Shown: positions 30,501-37,426 of the stretch, in pieces
Position numbering within the stretch: the stretch's first letter is position 1
Layout: each line of letters opens with the position of its first letter
Source: Chloropicon primus
Taxonomy: Eukaryota; Chlorophyta; Chloropicophyceae; Chloropicales; Chloropicaceae
Assembly: GCA_023205875.1 (NCBI GenBank)
Contig: CP060754.1
Location: forward strand, 1,674,001 to 1,738,000
Direction of reading: 5' to 3'
Length of the DNA stretch: 64,000 nt
Program-made: the position numbers and the translations under genes
The notes under the pieces: generated by a model
Database searches by the model: none
The model's input: the letters and a program-made list of their open reading frames with translations, nothing else
What the model was told of the DNA's origin: nothing

Positions 30501-33500
30501 GGGAATCCTCCGTTGTTGTTGCCTCCAGGGAATGCGGCATTTGGATCATGCACCAAAAGCTCTGGTACTCCAAAGGCACAGATGGAGTCGGCTGCAGGCT
30601 CAGGGCACTCTAGGAACGGCTCGCCGTCTGGGTAACACTCATCGATGTACTGGAACAAGCGACCAGCAACCTTACTGACTTCGGACAAGTCCCCATAGCA
30701 CTCTTCGCCCTTCAAGTAGACATTTATCATCAAGTCGCCAAAGGCGAGTCGGCATTGTGGTTTGTCTTCAATCTCCCATTCCAAGTCACCGCACTCGGGC
30801 GAGGCCGAAATATTTTGGAAACAGGCAGTTCCCATATCCTTGAAAAGGTTTCTGAAACGGTTGTGCTCTGGAGTACCCTGAACAATGCCGCATGCAGCAA
30901 CAGGAGATGCATCTTCATCCTCTTCTGGCTCTGTGAAGTAGTCCTCTAGCTCGTCTCCTGCGCAAACAAGACCCATCTGCACAAGTGCCAAATCTTGCAA
31001 CTCGGTGCTGGAATCAATGATCACATCTGCCAAGCAGTTACCTCTTGGGAGCTTGTCGTCAAGGTCAGCAATCGCTGTTTTGCACTCCTCGGAGAGTTCC
31101 TCGAAATCAGAATTATAGCGGTCACAGCCCTGGACGGCGGCTTCCTCAAGGTCAGTCTTGGTCCAGGTCTCGTTGCAAGCTGTCTTCACGCCAGACAGAA
31201 GCTGAGTCAAGACCTTCTTCGCACTGCTGCAAGTCTTGGCATCATCCAGCACAATGCTGTTTGAGCGCATACAAGTCTGTTTCTGTTCGGGCGTGGAGGA
31301 TGGCGGGCACATGTGTGCCCTCTTGCATATTCCAGCCACGCTAGTGACGTAATCCAAATCCATCGTTGACGCTTTTCCGATGGTCTTGCACACCTCCATC
31401 AATTCCCCACCCGCGTGTGCGTGAGGATCGTCGTGAGTCATCCATTCGCAATGCTCTGAGGAGTTACAGGAGTCCTTGTCAGTGTGGTGACAGTCAATAT
31501 GCTCGTTTTGGAGACACTCCTGATGGAAGTTGCACTGGTCGCTAGAGTCGCACTCCTCTTTGGTGTCCTTCTGGCAGCAAGGATCATACTGGTCACAGTA
31601 ATTCTCCCAATCAATCTGGCAAGACTCGACCATTTCGCAAGCTTCCTTTCCATCTATCTTGACGCTGCGGCAGGCCTCCTCGTCGTGGTAGCCCATGCTG
31701 CAGTCATAATTGAAGCGGTCGTAAAGGCCGTTGTTGAAATCCTTCTTGAGCCTGCATTCGCTGGACACCTGGCAATTGGACTTCTTTCCACACTCAGCGA
31801 CGAGCTCCCAACCCTTTTTAGAGCTTGGGACATAACACTCATTATAATGGTCCTGCTGATTGCTGTGATCTCTCTCGCACTTTCCTCTCATTCTGCATCT
31901 CCTATCGCCATTTGCGTCAGTGAGCTTCTCACAGTCTACTCCTCCGTCGTAACAGTACCTGAAGCTGCAAGAAAAGCCCTCTTCCATATTGTTCGTAGTC
32001 TCGTTGTAATAGCTGTACCTGTAGGCCAAGCAATTCACGTTTGCATTGCATTCAGCCTCGGTCTTGAAGCCTCCGTGCTCGCACATGCTCGTGTTATGCT
32101 GGTCATACATCTCGTAATCAGAGAACCTTGGAGCACAGTTGTACCTGTAGTTGCACTCTGAGTAGGAATTGCACGTATCATCCTCGTACTCGCAGCATCT
32201 CACCGGTTCCTTAGTACCCTCGTCGTCCTCCGAGTCAGAATGTTCGTCCTCCGAGTCGGATGGGTTGCAACTCGCGAGGGCCTGGTATTCTGAAATAAGG
32301 ATCGACAAATCGTTGAGGGAAGCGGCGACATCCGAACTCGCATCTTCGAGAAGCGACCCCACTTCCTTGCTGCAAGACTCGATCTCTGCCTTGGACAGTT
32401 CCGGTATGCTGCTCAAGAGAAGTGCACACTGGTAGTTCATCTCCGCCTTAATTTCGATGCTTTCGCAAGTCTCCTTTTCGACGTCATCAACCTGGCAAGC
32501 AATCTCGAAGTCTGACGCAAATTGGACCAACTCATTGACAGGGCAGTCCGTGTTGTTTTCGGTGTCGGGGCCCATGTCGGGGTACATGTCGGAGCCCATG
32601 TCGGGGTACATGTCGGAATACGAGCCGTCACCCATACCGCCCCCTGGGTACATGTCATGAGGGTATCCATCACCATGGTGGTTATCGTTGGGGCAGATGC
32701 CATACTCGTGGTCCAGTTCGCACTCAAAGGTGGCGTTCCACGCGTCAACCGTGAATTGGTGGTTTTGGCCAAGAGGCCACTTGGGGCTACTGTTCGTCCA
32801 TTCAGATTTCCTGAGGAAGCAGTTTTCAGCGCTTTCGCAGGTATTGACGTCCTTGCTGCTTCTGCACAGCAAACGAGCAGTTTCCTCCTCGGTGTAGTTC
32901 CTCATGGCGAACTTGTTCATCAAGCAATACTCTCCATCAAGGTTAACATCCTTGCAAGGACCATACATGTCAAGGCCAGACGTTCTGTTCTGGGCATAGA
33001 AGCATTGCCAAAGATGAGACGCAAGCTGTGTGTGGTTCCTGCGGCCGTCAAACGAGGATGCCACCTGCCCACAGTATCCAATCTTCACCTGGCCGTACTC
33101 CTGACCCTGCCCTGCTCTTACATAACCGACAATCGCGTCCCTGCATTTGACGCTCTTCTCCCCTGCCTTAACGAGGGTCTGGCAGCCATCCTGTGTGAAG
33201 TCCTGAAGCCCACAGTCGTCAATGATAGCATCTGTCTTCACCAGGGTGACATTGAGTTCCCGATCGCACTTTTGATCATCCCAAATAGGGTGCACTTCAA
33301 CGGGGCCCACAGTACCGTTATACAGGCAGAATTCGTAAGGATTCGCGTTATCACCGTAGTAGACACAATTGCCTCCCAACTGCATGTTCTTTCTGCTGAA
33401 GCACCTGTCAATCAGCGACCAGACGTTTTGGTGAACTTCGCTGCCATTCACTTGTGTATAGAAGAGTGCTGAACCGCAAGGATCGATACTTGGAAGCTTA

Positions 33501-36500
33501 TGGATGCCCAATAACGATGTCTGGCACTCCGGATTGACTTCGACAAGAGATTTGAACTCCTCACACGTCGCACTCTGCAAGTCTGCATGACTGAAGCAAG
33601 TATCGCCGACGCTATCAGTCCAGTTCAAAATCGCAGTCTTTGCACAACGTTCTGGGATGTACGAGACGTTGTTGTACTCCAAGTATTGCTTGCCAAAAAG
33701 GCAGGGGTACCTGTTCGAGTTCTCGCAATAAGTAACTGGACTACCGCTATCTCCATCCTCGGACGCCCAGACGGTATCCGAGCAATGTTCTACGTGGTCC
33801 TTAATCTCTACATGGAACAGGGACGAGTTGCGAATTCCGGCATGAGCAGGAATCTCGAAATCCAGTTCCTCGTCAAAGAAGTCACCGCAAACCTCGGGAA
33901 TATCCAGACCGCCCTCAAGGATATCCTTCCAAAGCTTAAGGCAAGCTGCCGCGTTTGCCGCGTTACTTCCGTTTGGGTCCACAGACTCAGCGTAAACATC
34001 GCACGAAGTCTCGTTGGTGAGGGAGGTGATGCCGCAAAAGCTGGTGAAGTTCCCAATAAAGTCTCTCATCGCCTCCACAGGGCACTCGCCCTCAGGGCCG
34101 AAACTAGAGCCATCAAGCGGGATGGTGCCAAAGAGGCACAGTCCCTCGAGGTAATCCGGAATGTCATCAGATGGTCCATCGTGGTCCAGAAGTTTCCTAA
34201 GACTCGAGGCAGCATTGCTGCCAGAAGCTTCTCTGAGGAAGATTTGCCCAATCTTTGCGGATGCCCCCCTCGCCCTGGAGTATTCTTGGAGTCTGCGACC
34301 AAAGCCAGCAGGGAAATCACCACCCTGTGGGAGACCGGAGTGGTCGCCGCCATGGAATCCTCCGCTGGTTGGGTCGCCACCTGGGAACCCATCATCATCC
34401 TGGTCATTCTCATTATCAAAGCAGCGTTGCATCAATCCAAAGGTCGCCTGGTTCTCTGGCTGGAACAGAACATTGAGGCAGTTCTGCCAATCACTGTCAC
34501 CGTACGAGTCAAGCGACGTAAGCAAGTTTGCACAGGTTGGATTTGTGAAGAGACTAGCCGTCAGAGTGCCACAGTCCGTTGTACTTGGGTCCTGAACCCC
34601 GCAGGTCGTTCCGAAGTCCTTGAAGAAGTCTGTGATCCCCTGTGGGCAGACTCCAGATCCACCGTTGTTGCCTCCAGGGAGACCTCCGTCGTTGTTGCCT
34701 CCAGGGAATCCTCCACTGGTTGGGTCGCCACCAGGGAATCCTCCGCTGGTTGGGTCGCCACCTGGGAACCCATCATCATCCTGGTCATTCTCATTATCAA
34801 AGCAGCGTTGCATCAATCCAAAGGTCGCCTGGTTCTCTGGCTGGAACAGAACATTGAGGCAGTTCTGCCAATCACTGTCACCGTACGAGTCAAGCGACGT
34901 AAGCAAGTTTGCACAGGTTGGATTTGTGAAGAGACTAGCCGTCAGAGTGCCACAGTCCGTTGTACTTGGGTCCTGAACCCCGCAGGTCGTTCCGAAGTCC
35001 TTGAAGAAGTCTGTGATCCCCTGTGGGCAGACTCCAGGTCCACCGTTGTTGCCTCCAGGGAGTCCTCCGTCGTTGTTGCCTCCAGGGAATCCTCCGTTGT
35101 TGTTGCCTCCAGGGAATCCTCCGTTGTTGTTGCCTCCAGGGAATCCTCCGTCGTTGCTGCCACTGTCCTCATCATCCTCAAAGCACTGAGAAATCAAACC
35201 AATGATCTGCTGGCTCTTAGGCTGGCTCAGCACGCTGCCACAAGCCTGAGTAACGTGGTCAGGAATATCACTGACGCTCTGAAGGAGGCTTTGACACTGT
35301 GGATTGGTGTAAACCATCGACCGGAGACTTTGGCAGTTAGAAACGCCGCCGCAGTCTTCCTCGAAGTCGTCAAAGAAATCCCTGAGGAAGCTCGGGCAAG
35401 AGCCTGAATCGAATTCATCGGAACCACCGTTGCACGGGCTTATCACACCCTGAGGAAAACAAGAGTCCAGAACAGACCCTGTGCGTCTAACCAATTGAGC
35501 CAAGCTTCTCCTTTCCTCGTCCGCATCAGTGAAGCAGTGCTGCCCCAGGAAGGAAGTGGAGCGTTCGGTTATGTTTGCGACCTCAATGAATTGACGTCTG
35601 CATAGCCTGTCACCCTCAACGTTGTCTCTCAATTCCCTGCAAGGGTTGTCGCTGTCCAAGGCATCCTCCAAGTCACAGTCGTTTGCCATGTCCTCGAAAA
35701 GTTCCCAAAAGCCTTCTGGTGCTTCGCAACCATACGATGAGCCGGGATAATCGGGCTCGTCGTCGTTGTCATCAAAGCAACTCGCCATAAGCTGGAAGAT
35801 CTCAGCGTTTCCTGGCTCGGTCAGCACGTTGGCGCAGGCGCCCCAAGCGTTCTCGGGAACATTACGAACGGACTCCAGTCTGCTGGCGCATAGCGTGTTG
35901 GAGAAAGCGACATTAGTTAAAGTCGCACAGGTTGTTCCGCTGGGGTAATTGATGCCACAGTCAGACTTGAAGTTGGCAAAGAACTCGGTGACTGCGTATG
36001 GGCAATCTGTAACGTTGCCGCTCCCGGGGAATCCATCACTCTCGTCCTCGTCACCAAAGCACTGGTTCAGCAAAGAAAAGATTCCTTGGTTTTCTGGTGC
36101 GTAGATCAAAGTGAAGCAGTTCCCCCAGTCATCATCACCAACTGACGACAGTGAAGTAAGGAGAGATCCGCAAGTCGGGTTCGTGAGAGCCCTAGACTGT
36201 ACAGAGCCACAGTCTGCTGTGCTTGGGTCCTGAACCCCGCAGTTCGACTTGAAGTTCTTGAAGAAGTCTGTGATTGTCTGTGGGCAGGCGCCAGATCCAC
36301 CGTTGTTGCCTCCAGGGAATCCTCCGTCGTTGTTGCCTCCAGGGAATCCTCCGTTGTTGTTGCCTCCAGGGAATCCTCCGTTGTTGTTGCCTCCAGGGAA
36401 TCCTCCGTCGTTGTTGCCTCCAGGGAATCCTCCGTCGTTGTTGCCTCCAGGGAATCCTCCGTCGTTGTTGCCTCCAGGGAATCCTCCGTTGTTGTTGCCT

Positions 36501-37426
36501 CCAGGGAATCCTCCGTTGTTGTTGCCTCCAGGGAATCCTCCGCTGGTTGGGTCGCCACCTGGGAACCCATCATCATCCTGGTCATTCTCATTATCAAAGC
36601 AGCGTTGCATCAATCCAAAGGTCGCCTGGTTCTCTGGCTGGAACAGAACATTGAGGCAGTTCTGCCAATCACTGTCACCGTACGAGTCAAGCGACGTAAG
36701 CAAGTTTGCACAGGTTGGATTTGTGAAGAGACTAGCCGTCAGAGTGCCACAGTCCGTTGTACTTGGGTCCTGAACCCCGCAGGTCGTTCCGAAGTCCTTG
36801 AAGAAGTCTGTGATCCCCTGTGGGCAGACTCCAGATCCACCGTTGTTGCCTCCAGGGAGACCTCCGTCGTTGTTGCCTCCAGGGAATCCTCCACTGGTTG
36901 GGTCGCCACCAGGGAATCCTCCGCTGGTTGGGTCGCCACCTGGGAAACCTCCGCTGGTTGGGTCGCCACCTGGGAAACCTCCGCTGGTTGGGTCGCCACC
37001 TGGGAATTCCCCTCCTGGCAATTTAACGACGTCGCTCTCAGCAAAGCAAGTAGACACCAATTTAAAGATGTCTCTCTGAGTTGAGCCAAAGAGGTACCCG
37101 AAGTCCGATTCTCCGCCGTTTCGGTAACCGGACAGAAAATCGGTGCAGAGTCCCCAAACATTGTCGTCGTAAAATGTAAGCGAGCTCAGCAAATCCATAC
37201 AGGTTGGGTTTGCGGCTTTAGTCTGCATCGTGGCACAGTCCGTTGCACTTGGGTCCTGAACCCCGCAGGCCGTTCCGAAGTTCTTGAAGAAGTCCATGAC
37301 CCCCTGTGGGCAGTTTCCAGGTCCACCGTTGTCGCCACCTGGGAATTCCCCTCCTGGAAATTGGCCGCTTGCTCCCGCAATAAGCGAGGCAGCAAGAAGT
37401 GCTAGAAAAGCAACAGCTTTATTCAT
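21563..37426 (-). CDS. Giant modular cell-surface protein: Cys-rich modules, REJ-like region, GAIN/GPS-like segment, single membrane span
   Basis: One intronless frame encodes 5287 residues. It opens with a signal peptide (MNKAVAFLALLAASLIAGASG). At least 11 copies of a roughly 85-95-residue module follow, in two blocks (about 38-1130 and 2432-2812), with cysteines in CPQG, CGVQ, DC, NPTC, a C after Trp, and CF. They are joined by GGFPGGNN or GGFPGGDPTS spacers. Long Cys-rich stretches without spacers fill 1130-2290 and 2850-3900. Residues about 4170-4720 resemble the polycystin REJ region (beta-sandwich units, then a CISVTPASGFALGQTKF-type segment). A Thr/Pro stalk (4876-4926), a GPS-like end (two Cys pairs, then VTCKSQAMGEYLIVQY), a poly-Pro stretch, one helix (about 5223-5245) and a short tail finish it. 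The GPS cleavage triad His-Leu-Thr is not seen. Adhesion or recognition is inferred; whole-protein function is unknown. Confidence 0.85.
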   Translation of the reverse strand: MNKAVAFLALLAASLIAGASGQFPGGEFPGGDNGGPGNCPQGVMDFFKNFGTACGVQDPSATDCATMQTKAANPTCMDLLSSLTFYDDNVWGLCTDFLSGYRNGGESDFGYLFGSTQRDIFKLVSTCFAESDVVKLPGGEFPGGDPTSGGFPGGDPTSGGFPGGDPTSGGFPGGDPTSGGFPGGNNDGGLPGGNNGGSGVCPQGITDFFKDFGTTCGVQDPSTTDCGTLTASLFTNPTCANLLTSLDSYGDSDWQNCLNVLFQPENQATFGLMQRCFDNENDQDDDGFPGGDPTSGGFPGGNNNGGFPGGNNNGGFPGGNNDGGFPGGNNDGGFPGGNNDGGFPGGNNNGGFPGGNNNGGFPGGNNDGGFPGGNNGGSGACPQTITDFFKNFKSNCGVQDPSTADCGSVQSRALTNPTCGSLLTSLSSVGDDDWGNCFTLIYAPENQGIFSLLNQCFGDEDESDGFPGSGNVTDCPYAVTEFFANFKSDCGINYPSGTTCATLTNVAFSNTLCASRLESVRNVPENAWGACANVLTEPGNAEIFQLMASCFDDNDDEPDYPGSSYGCEAPEGFWELFEDMANDCDLEDALDSDNPCRELRDNVEGDRLCRRQFIEVANITERSTSFLGQHCFTDADEERRSLAQLVRRTGSVLDSCFPQGVISPCNGGSDEFDSGSCPSFLRDFFDDFEEDCGGVSNCQSLRSMVYTNPQCQSLLQSVSDIPDHVTQACGSVLSQPKSQQIIGLISQCFEDDEDSGSNDGGFPGGNNNGGFPGGNNNGGFPGGNNDGGLPGGNNGGPGVCPQGITDFFKDFGTTCGVQDPSTTDCGTLTASLFTNPTCANLLTSLDSYGDSDWQNCLNVLFQPENQATFGLMQRCFDNENDQDDDGFPGGDPTSGGFPGGDPTSGGFPGGNNDGGLPGGNNGGSGVCPQGITDFFKDFGTTCGVQDPSTTDCGTLTASLFTNPTCANLLTSLDSYGDSDWQNCLNVLFQPENQATFGLMQRCFDNENDQDDDGFPGGDPTSGGFHGGDHSGLPQGGDFPAGFGRRLQEYSRARGASAKIGQIFLREASGSNAASSLRKLLDHDGPSDDIPDYLEGLCLFGTIPLDGSSFGPEGECPVEAMRDFIGNFTSFCGITSLTNETSCDVYAESVDPNGSNAANAAACLKLWKDILEGGLDIPEVCGDFFDEELDFEIPAHAGIRNSSLFHVEIKDHVEHCSDTVWASEDGDSGSPVTYCENSNRYPCLFGKQYLEYNNVSYIPERCAKTAILNWTDSVGDTCFSHADLQSATCEEFKSLVEVNPECQTSLLGIHKLPSIDPCGSALFYTQVNGSEVHQNVWSLIDRCFSRKNMQLGGNCVYYGDNANPYEFCLYNGTVGPVEVHPIWDDQKCDRELNVTLVKTDAIIDDCGLQDFTQDGCQTLVKAGEKSVKCRDAIVGYVRAGQGQEYGQVKIGYCGQVASSFDGRRNHTQLASHLWQCFYAQNRTSGLDMYGPCKDVNLDGEYCLMNKFAMRNYTEEETARLLCRSSKDVNTCESAENCFLRKSEWTNSSPKWPLGQNHQFTVDAWNATFECELDHEYGICPNDNHHGDGYPHDMYPGGGMGDGSYSDMYPDMGSDMYPDMGPDTENNTDCPVNELVQFASDFEIACQVDDVEKETCESIEIKAEMNYQCALLLSSIPELSKAEIESCSKEVGSLLEDASSDVAASLNDLSILISEYQALASCNPSDSEDEHSDSEDDEGTKEPVRCCEYEDDTCNSYSECNYRYNCAPRFSDYEMYDQHNTSMCEHGGFKTEAECNANVNCLAYRYSYYNETTNNMEEGFSCSFRYCYDGGVDCEKLTDANGDRRCRMRGKCERDHSNQQDHYNECYVPSSKKGWELVAECGKKSNCQVSSECRLKKDFNNGLYDRFNYDCSMGYHDEEACRSVKIDGKEACEMVESCQIDWENYCDQYDPCCQKDTKEECDSSDQCNFHQECLQNEHIDCHHTDKDSCNSSEHCEWMTHDDPHAHAGGELMEVCKTIGKASTMDLDYVTSVAGICKRAHMCPPSSTPEQKQTCMRSNSIVLDDAKTCSSAKKVLTQLLSGVKTACNETWTKTDLEEAAVQGCDRYNSDFEELSEECKTAIADLDDKLPRGNCLADVIIDSSTELQDLALVQMGLVCAGDELEDYFTEPEEDEDASPVAACGIVQGTPEHNRFRNLFKDMGTACFQNISASPECGDLEWEIEDKPQCRLAFGDLMINVYLKGEECYGDLSEVSKVAGRLFQYIDECYPDGEPFLECPEPAADSICAFGVPELLVHDPNAAFPGGNNNGGFPGGNNNGGFPGGNNNGGFPGGNNNGGFPGGNNGGFPGGSDVCPQGVTDFFKNFKSDCGVQDPSTADCSSFTAAVFSPENPACGNRLQTLANLDDNAWTSCASVLFQPENQNVFQLVTSCFNQDGTPSDGNNGGFPGGNNGGSGVCPQGVTDFFRNFKTDCGIQNPSTTDCSTLEASVIGNTVCATSLQETLSEDLDFTACASVLFTPGNQEIFNLVSKCFSGGDDGGFPGGNNNGGFPGGNNDGGFPGGNNDGGFPGGNNNGGFPGGNNDGGFPGGNNGGSGACPQTITDFFKNFKSNCGVQDPSTADCGSVQSRALTNPTCGSLLTSVSSVGDDDWENCFTLIYAPENQEIFSLLNQCFGDEDESDGFPGSGNNDGGFPGGNNDGGFPGGNNDGGLPGGNNGGPGNCPQGVMDFFKNFGTACGVQDPSATDCATMQTKAANPTCMDLLSSLTFYDDNVWGLCTDFLSGYRNGGESDFGYLFGSTQRDIFKLVSTCFAESDVVKLPGGEFPGGDPTSGGFPGGDPTSGGFPGGDVPQGSDLPPSFVGRRLLEYVNFASGKAELVVLGRNARNARALMQLSAIPGQAFNSSEFRQPQSNNGTVEEAGCQRYVSEFQYVGSSCFEDNRCGLDVEEIDVEQCLRKITSLQTMPQACVEKAKKDKANVGMRANAREVFECLDNFDSYAFSKATESFEICDRCDECYQGVLRTLISAAIQGYNQTTALNYYEICKDSLSDIESEDRAENSYCGLKQDCHDLTEDKYGCQSLSYCSYYERCNVHYGPKEDAKDEVAQRFDAGGDEFDLSPKQDLVCDAIKDRLVDKLTVGEKPCPCPFGVCDCSSVITAAEADVCQEDDEACELIAGFRTRYGDMAQEGYTMGAEVTVSECRHYMLDRLNGESRCQELEADIVANPEILSQDVEEACRDSGDEAHACEYVIETFQGLTRSGRAEFGPKTFTKICEAYLLNDVEQLRDWESLRCDESSQCCPEGFTRADEGCGKIPGCKSGFDCYLKGEMLDCSEYDYDAFGCSLLRECAFQEDTGTCYLKQDPCLAGRKSRRACNRITNEGGDSICSVRETCNKAEAACDPRDRCCLEGKSNTEENCALKDGCFFDSKCKIKEDPCAPLSGAVCASSLDCEWVGASYQDGFCISPNDPCEDIDVETCGSDPDIMSFCRVEKSCQEQTCPKGDVCCPIKNPDKCTFDKGCGWESSCELFIDECSHISEEAPCNANPSCRFVTDLELFLGGGDDEGRDGGLPEEYQPYQGLLEGASKNCTCKESWIEPATGVLSYGCTLLHPSLAICQTDGACGTTIDWKGLNSTSYDSCAVPECKPMFDAWAGVEATCAALNSSNVIVDMVNNAADPFSCAGNLTAFLDIVEISDAFVDSCPQAIQHYVSDLTILSSIDTWQRAREGDNEEEDGPSRRSLQSSSPLRQLLQLGGSIGGQSGLSGTCKSVEDYEQICNDASDDLFACHYIENAGGRRICKISDSCQNVCQDCDVCRNKFKEADFSSVAKYDLPRFVFDMCKDMWLSKGEGKDVAYEKCREAYETVQWSREVAYRPNVLCPVMDLCRHECMSDDTTDMCLQYYTPTKENEVKAPDHLDWYWTHGVEYNATQAVGEVCFFDEQCTGGNSCGMGDSDGENEWDYCPTTCKCYKNNGYDECSSCMGKCVDYCDNAYIKEDLAYYNQRICDLPDRNTSFPASGGCDASLDQVCKEGPEDLMFYQCASSAAGTVGISAKSIGKGMCMADSAVMKEAKFTDTGTTVVITMNTESQTDELGEYMYESCASLFANAEDTVGTLFGEGCYVEHQTGLQVFEVYLGWGATMTPGDTIAFLPEATEGVQNMVNNLYSSTGFNTTAAVKVLAAVDPYLPLVDVIGPTEVGADCNGDVMDVEVIAFPADIFSRGMALTWKIETLDGSPVDASLVELVENHSAVASHNDAGCLFTKECVGFIGTPFQYDEFMTIPGSLLESGKKYNISAVATNFMGSVSAHHVLSRLSDPVPVIKVTGGSTKRFRVSRGVKVAVQVDKDTVCDSIAYQWSFDDPAKTFKGFNATRKDLRVPARAPGMVGGATYGMTLTATAKTGAKASVKVKLQTLQSPLVAVLVGPNGDFQNDKALVLNAGRSFDPDDPSDSEGAKVFKWTCKRSDSKPCFSGKNKAAVNGTHYTVEPTVSGGTGRMLEGGVTYTFGVTVAKGTRSKARSLTVNVVEASVDRPTGKVGFVHDGVVCPDPSCPLKLNPGKRLVLEATQTTSFKDVTYSWAMQSGGVTTTLPDVTRKVVVPATKLVSGQTQTFTVTFQRAVAGVVSKSVARVAVPINARPSCTISTGTGCISVTPASGFALGQTKFTLEGKGFKDDETLEYHMGVVRNGKKVRLEKSPVAKRVFSSLKAPSQELYICAVDPYESQVCQTFQVEVKTKEIKLDTALTTSLENELESAKQSGDISTTLEAASKMAATYEAGLTTVTAEEAEKVKAEAAKKNEDLAALAKDALSVTSTEDVAEAKEQRGAVTDLVKEITKSKETATANTVSTAVDTLLASTQMGDIDEDLAQNTMDALSQALQLSFEVDLGGGSTTPTPAPTTPTPAPTTPSPDTPTTPSPDTPTTPSPDTPTTPAPTTPAPAPPPLATVTAQEAQAAAKLKEKTETTIATVTESLVSDFVIGLDKPKVLSTPAFDIIGSKDDDNTLGGKVLGGAAALGGTARRNLLQETETTSDDPAFKVQFSDDFGDKCASSSKCPNPITNKVNYQKDPTLLVKSLGGISSISLEPGAANVEVISGVADISQNRIGVVTNGADVNITFPTTTKDPTKKRTCMFVDPISGDLVGYTSEVKKGWTTCPRGYSEPCTEIVEETDSEVTCKSQAMGEYLIVQYSPPAYPPPPPPSPPPPVFNFQEPAPEKENPPPPPPPPPSTVVEILSGASGGDDTMIAIGGAVGGFVALCALVALVMYIKKINKQKKMIKDTKQVDVGEPVTAYGGAPPTAYPPTN
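28890..28985 (-). repeat. 30-bp coding tandem repeat (GGFPGGDPTS) in the giant gene, inner array
   Basis: About three copies of a 30-bp unit encode the ten-residue spacer GGFPGGDPTS. The same unit recurs at 36885-37005 near the gene's 5' end. Confidence 0.85.
28923..29301 (-). repeat. Inner copy of a roughly 379-bp block repeated near the gene's 5' end (36954-37332)
   Basis: Reading base by base I saw no difference between this block and the one 8,031 bp to the right. It encodes a whole Cys-rich module (CPQGVMDFFKNF form) plus spacer edges. Such identity across third codon positions means recent duplication or gene conversion, not selection on protein alone. Confidence 0.8.
29655..29835 (-). 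repeat. 24-bp coding tandem repeat (GGFPGGNN), about 7 copies
   Basis: Units of 24 bp encode GGFPGGNN followed by N or D (AAC/GAC changes). Copies differ at single bases. Sister arrays lie at 29285-29400, 30395-30535, 35040-35155 and 36297-36550. Confidence 0.88.
30395..30535 (-). repeat. 24-bp coding tandem repeat (GGFPGGNNN), about 6 copies
   Basis: This array opens the second block of Cys-rich modules. All but the outermost units carry the NNN form, so the array looks freshly homogenised. Confidence 0.85.
34354..34767 (-). repeat. Module-plus-spacer block present three times in the giant gene
   Basis: This block and 36532-36945 show no difference by eye over about 414 bp. A third copy at 34735-35037 matches over its first 303 bp and then diverges at CCAG(A/G)TCC. 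Each encodes one Cys-rich module (CPQGITDFFKDF form) with its acidic tail (ENDQDDDGFPGG). Confidence 0.8.
36297..36550 (-). repeat. 24-bp coding tandem repeat (GGFPGGNN), about 10 copies
   Basis: This is the longest spacer array in the giant gene. Third-block residues alternate N and D. It separates two Cys-rich modules near the N-terminus. The length in multiples of 24 bp keeps the frame under copy-number change. Confidence 0.88.
36885..37005 (-). repeat. 30-bp coding tandem repeat (GGFPGGDPTS), outer array
   Basis: About four copies of the 30-bp spacer unit lie between the first and second Cys-rich modules. Confidence 0.85.

Noticed and set aside
33587-35407. 606-codon open frame on the plus strand
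   Set aside because: It is antisense to the giant gene and owes its length to the repeated spacer and module sequence; its product just repeats the reverse reading (for example VVASRES) and has no signal, domain or start context.
28890-37010. Regular 24-bp and 30-bp repeats that could look like a CRISPR array
   Set aside because: Units are contiguous with no unique spacers, are in frame, and encode GGFPGGNN or GGFPGGDPTS within a single protein gene.
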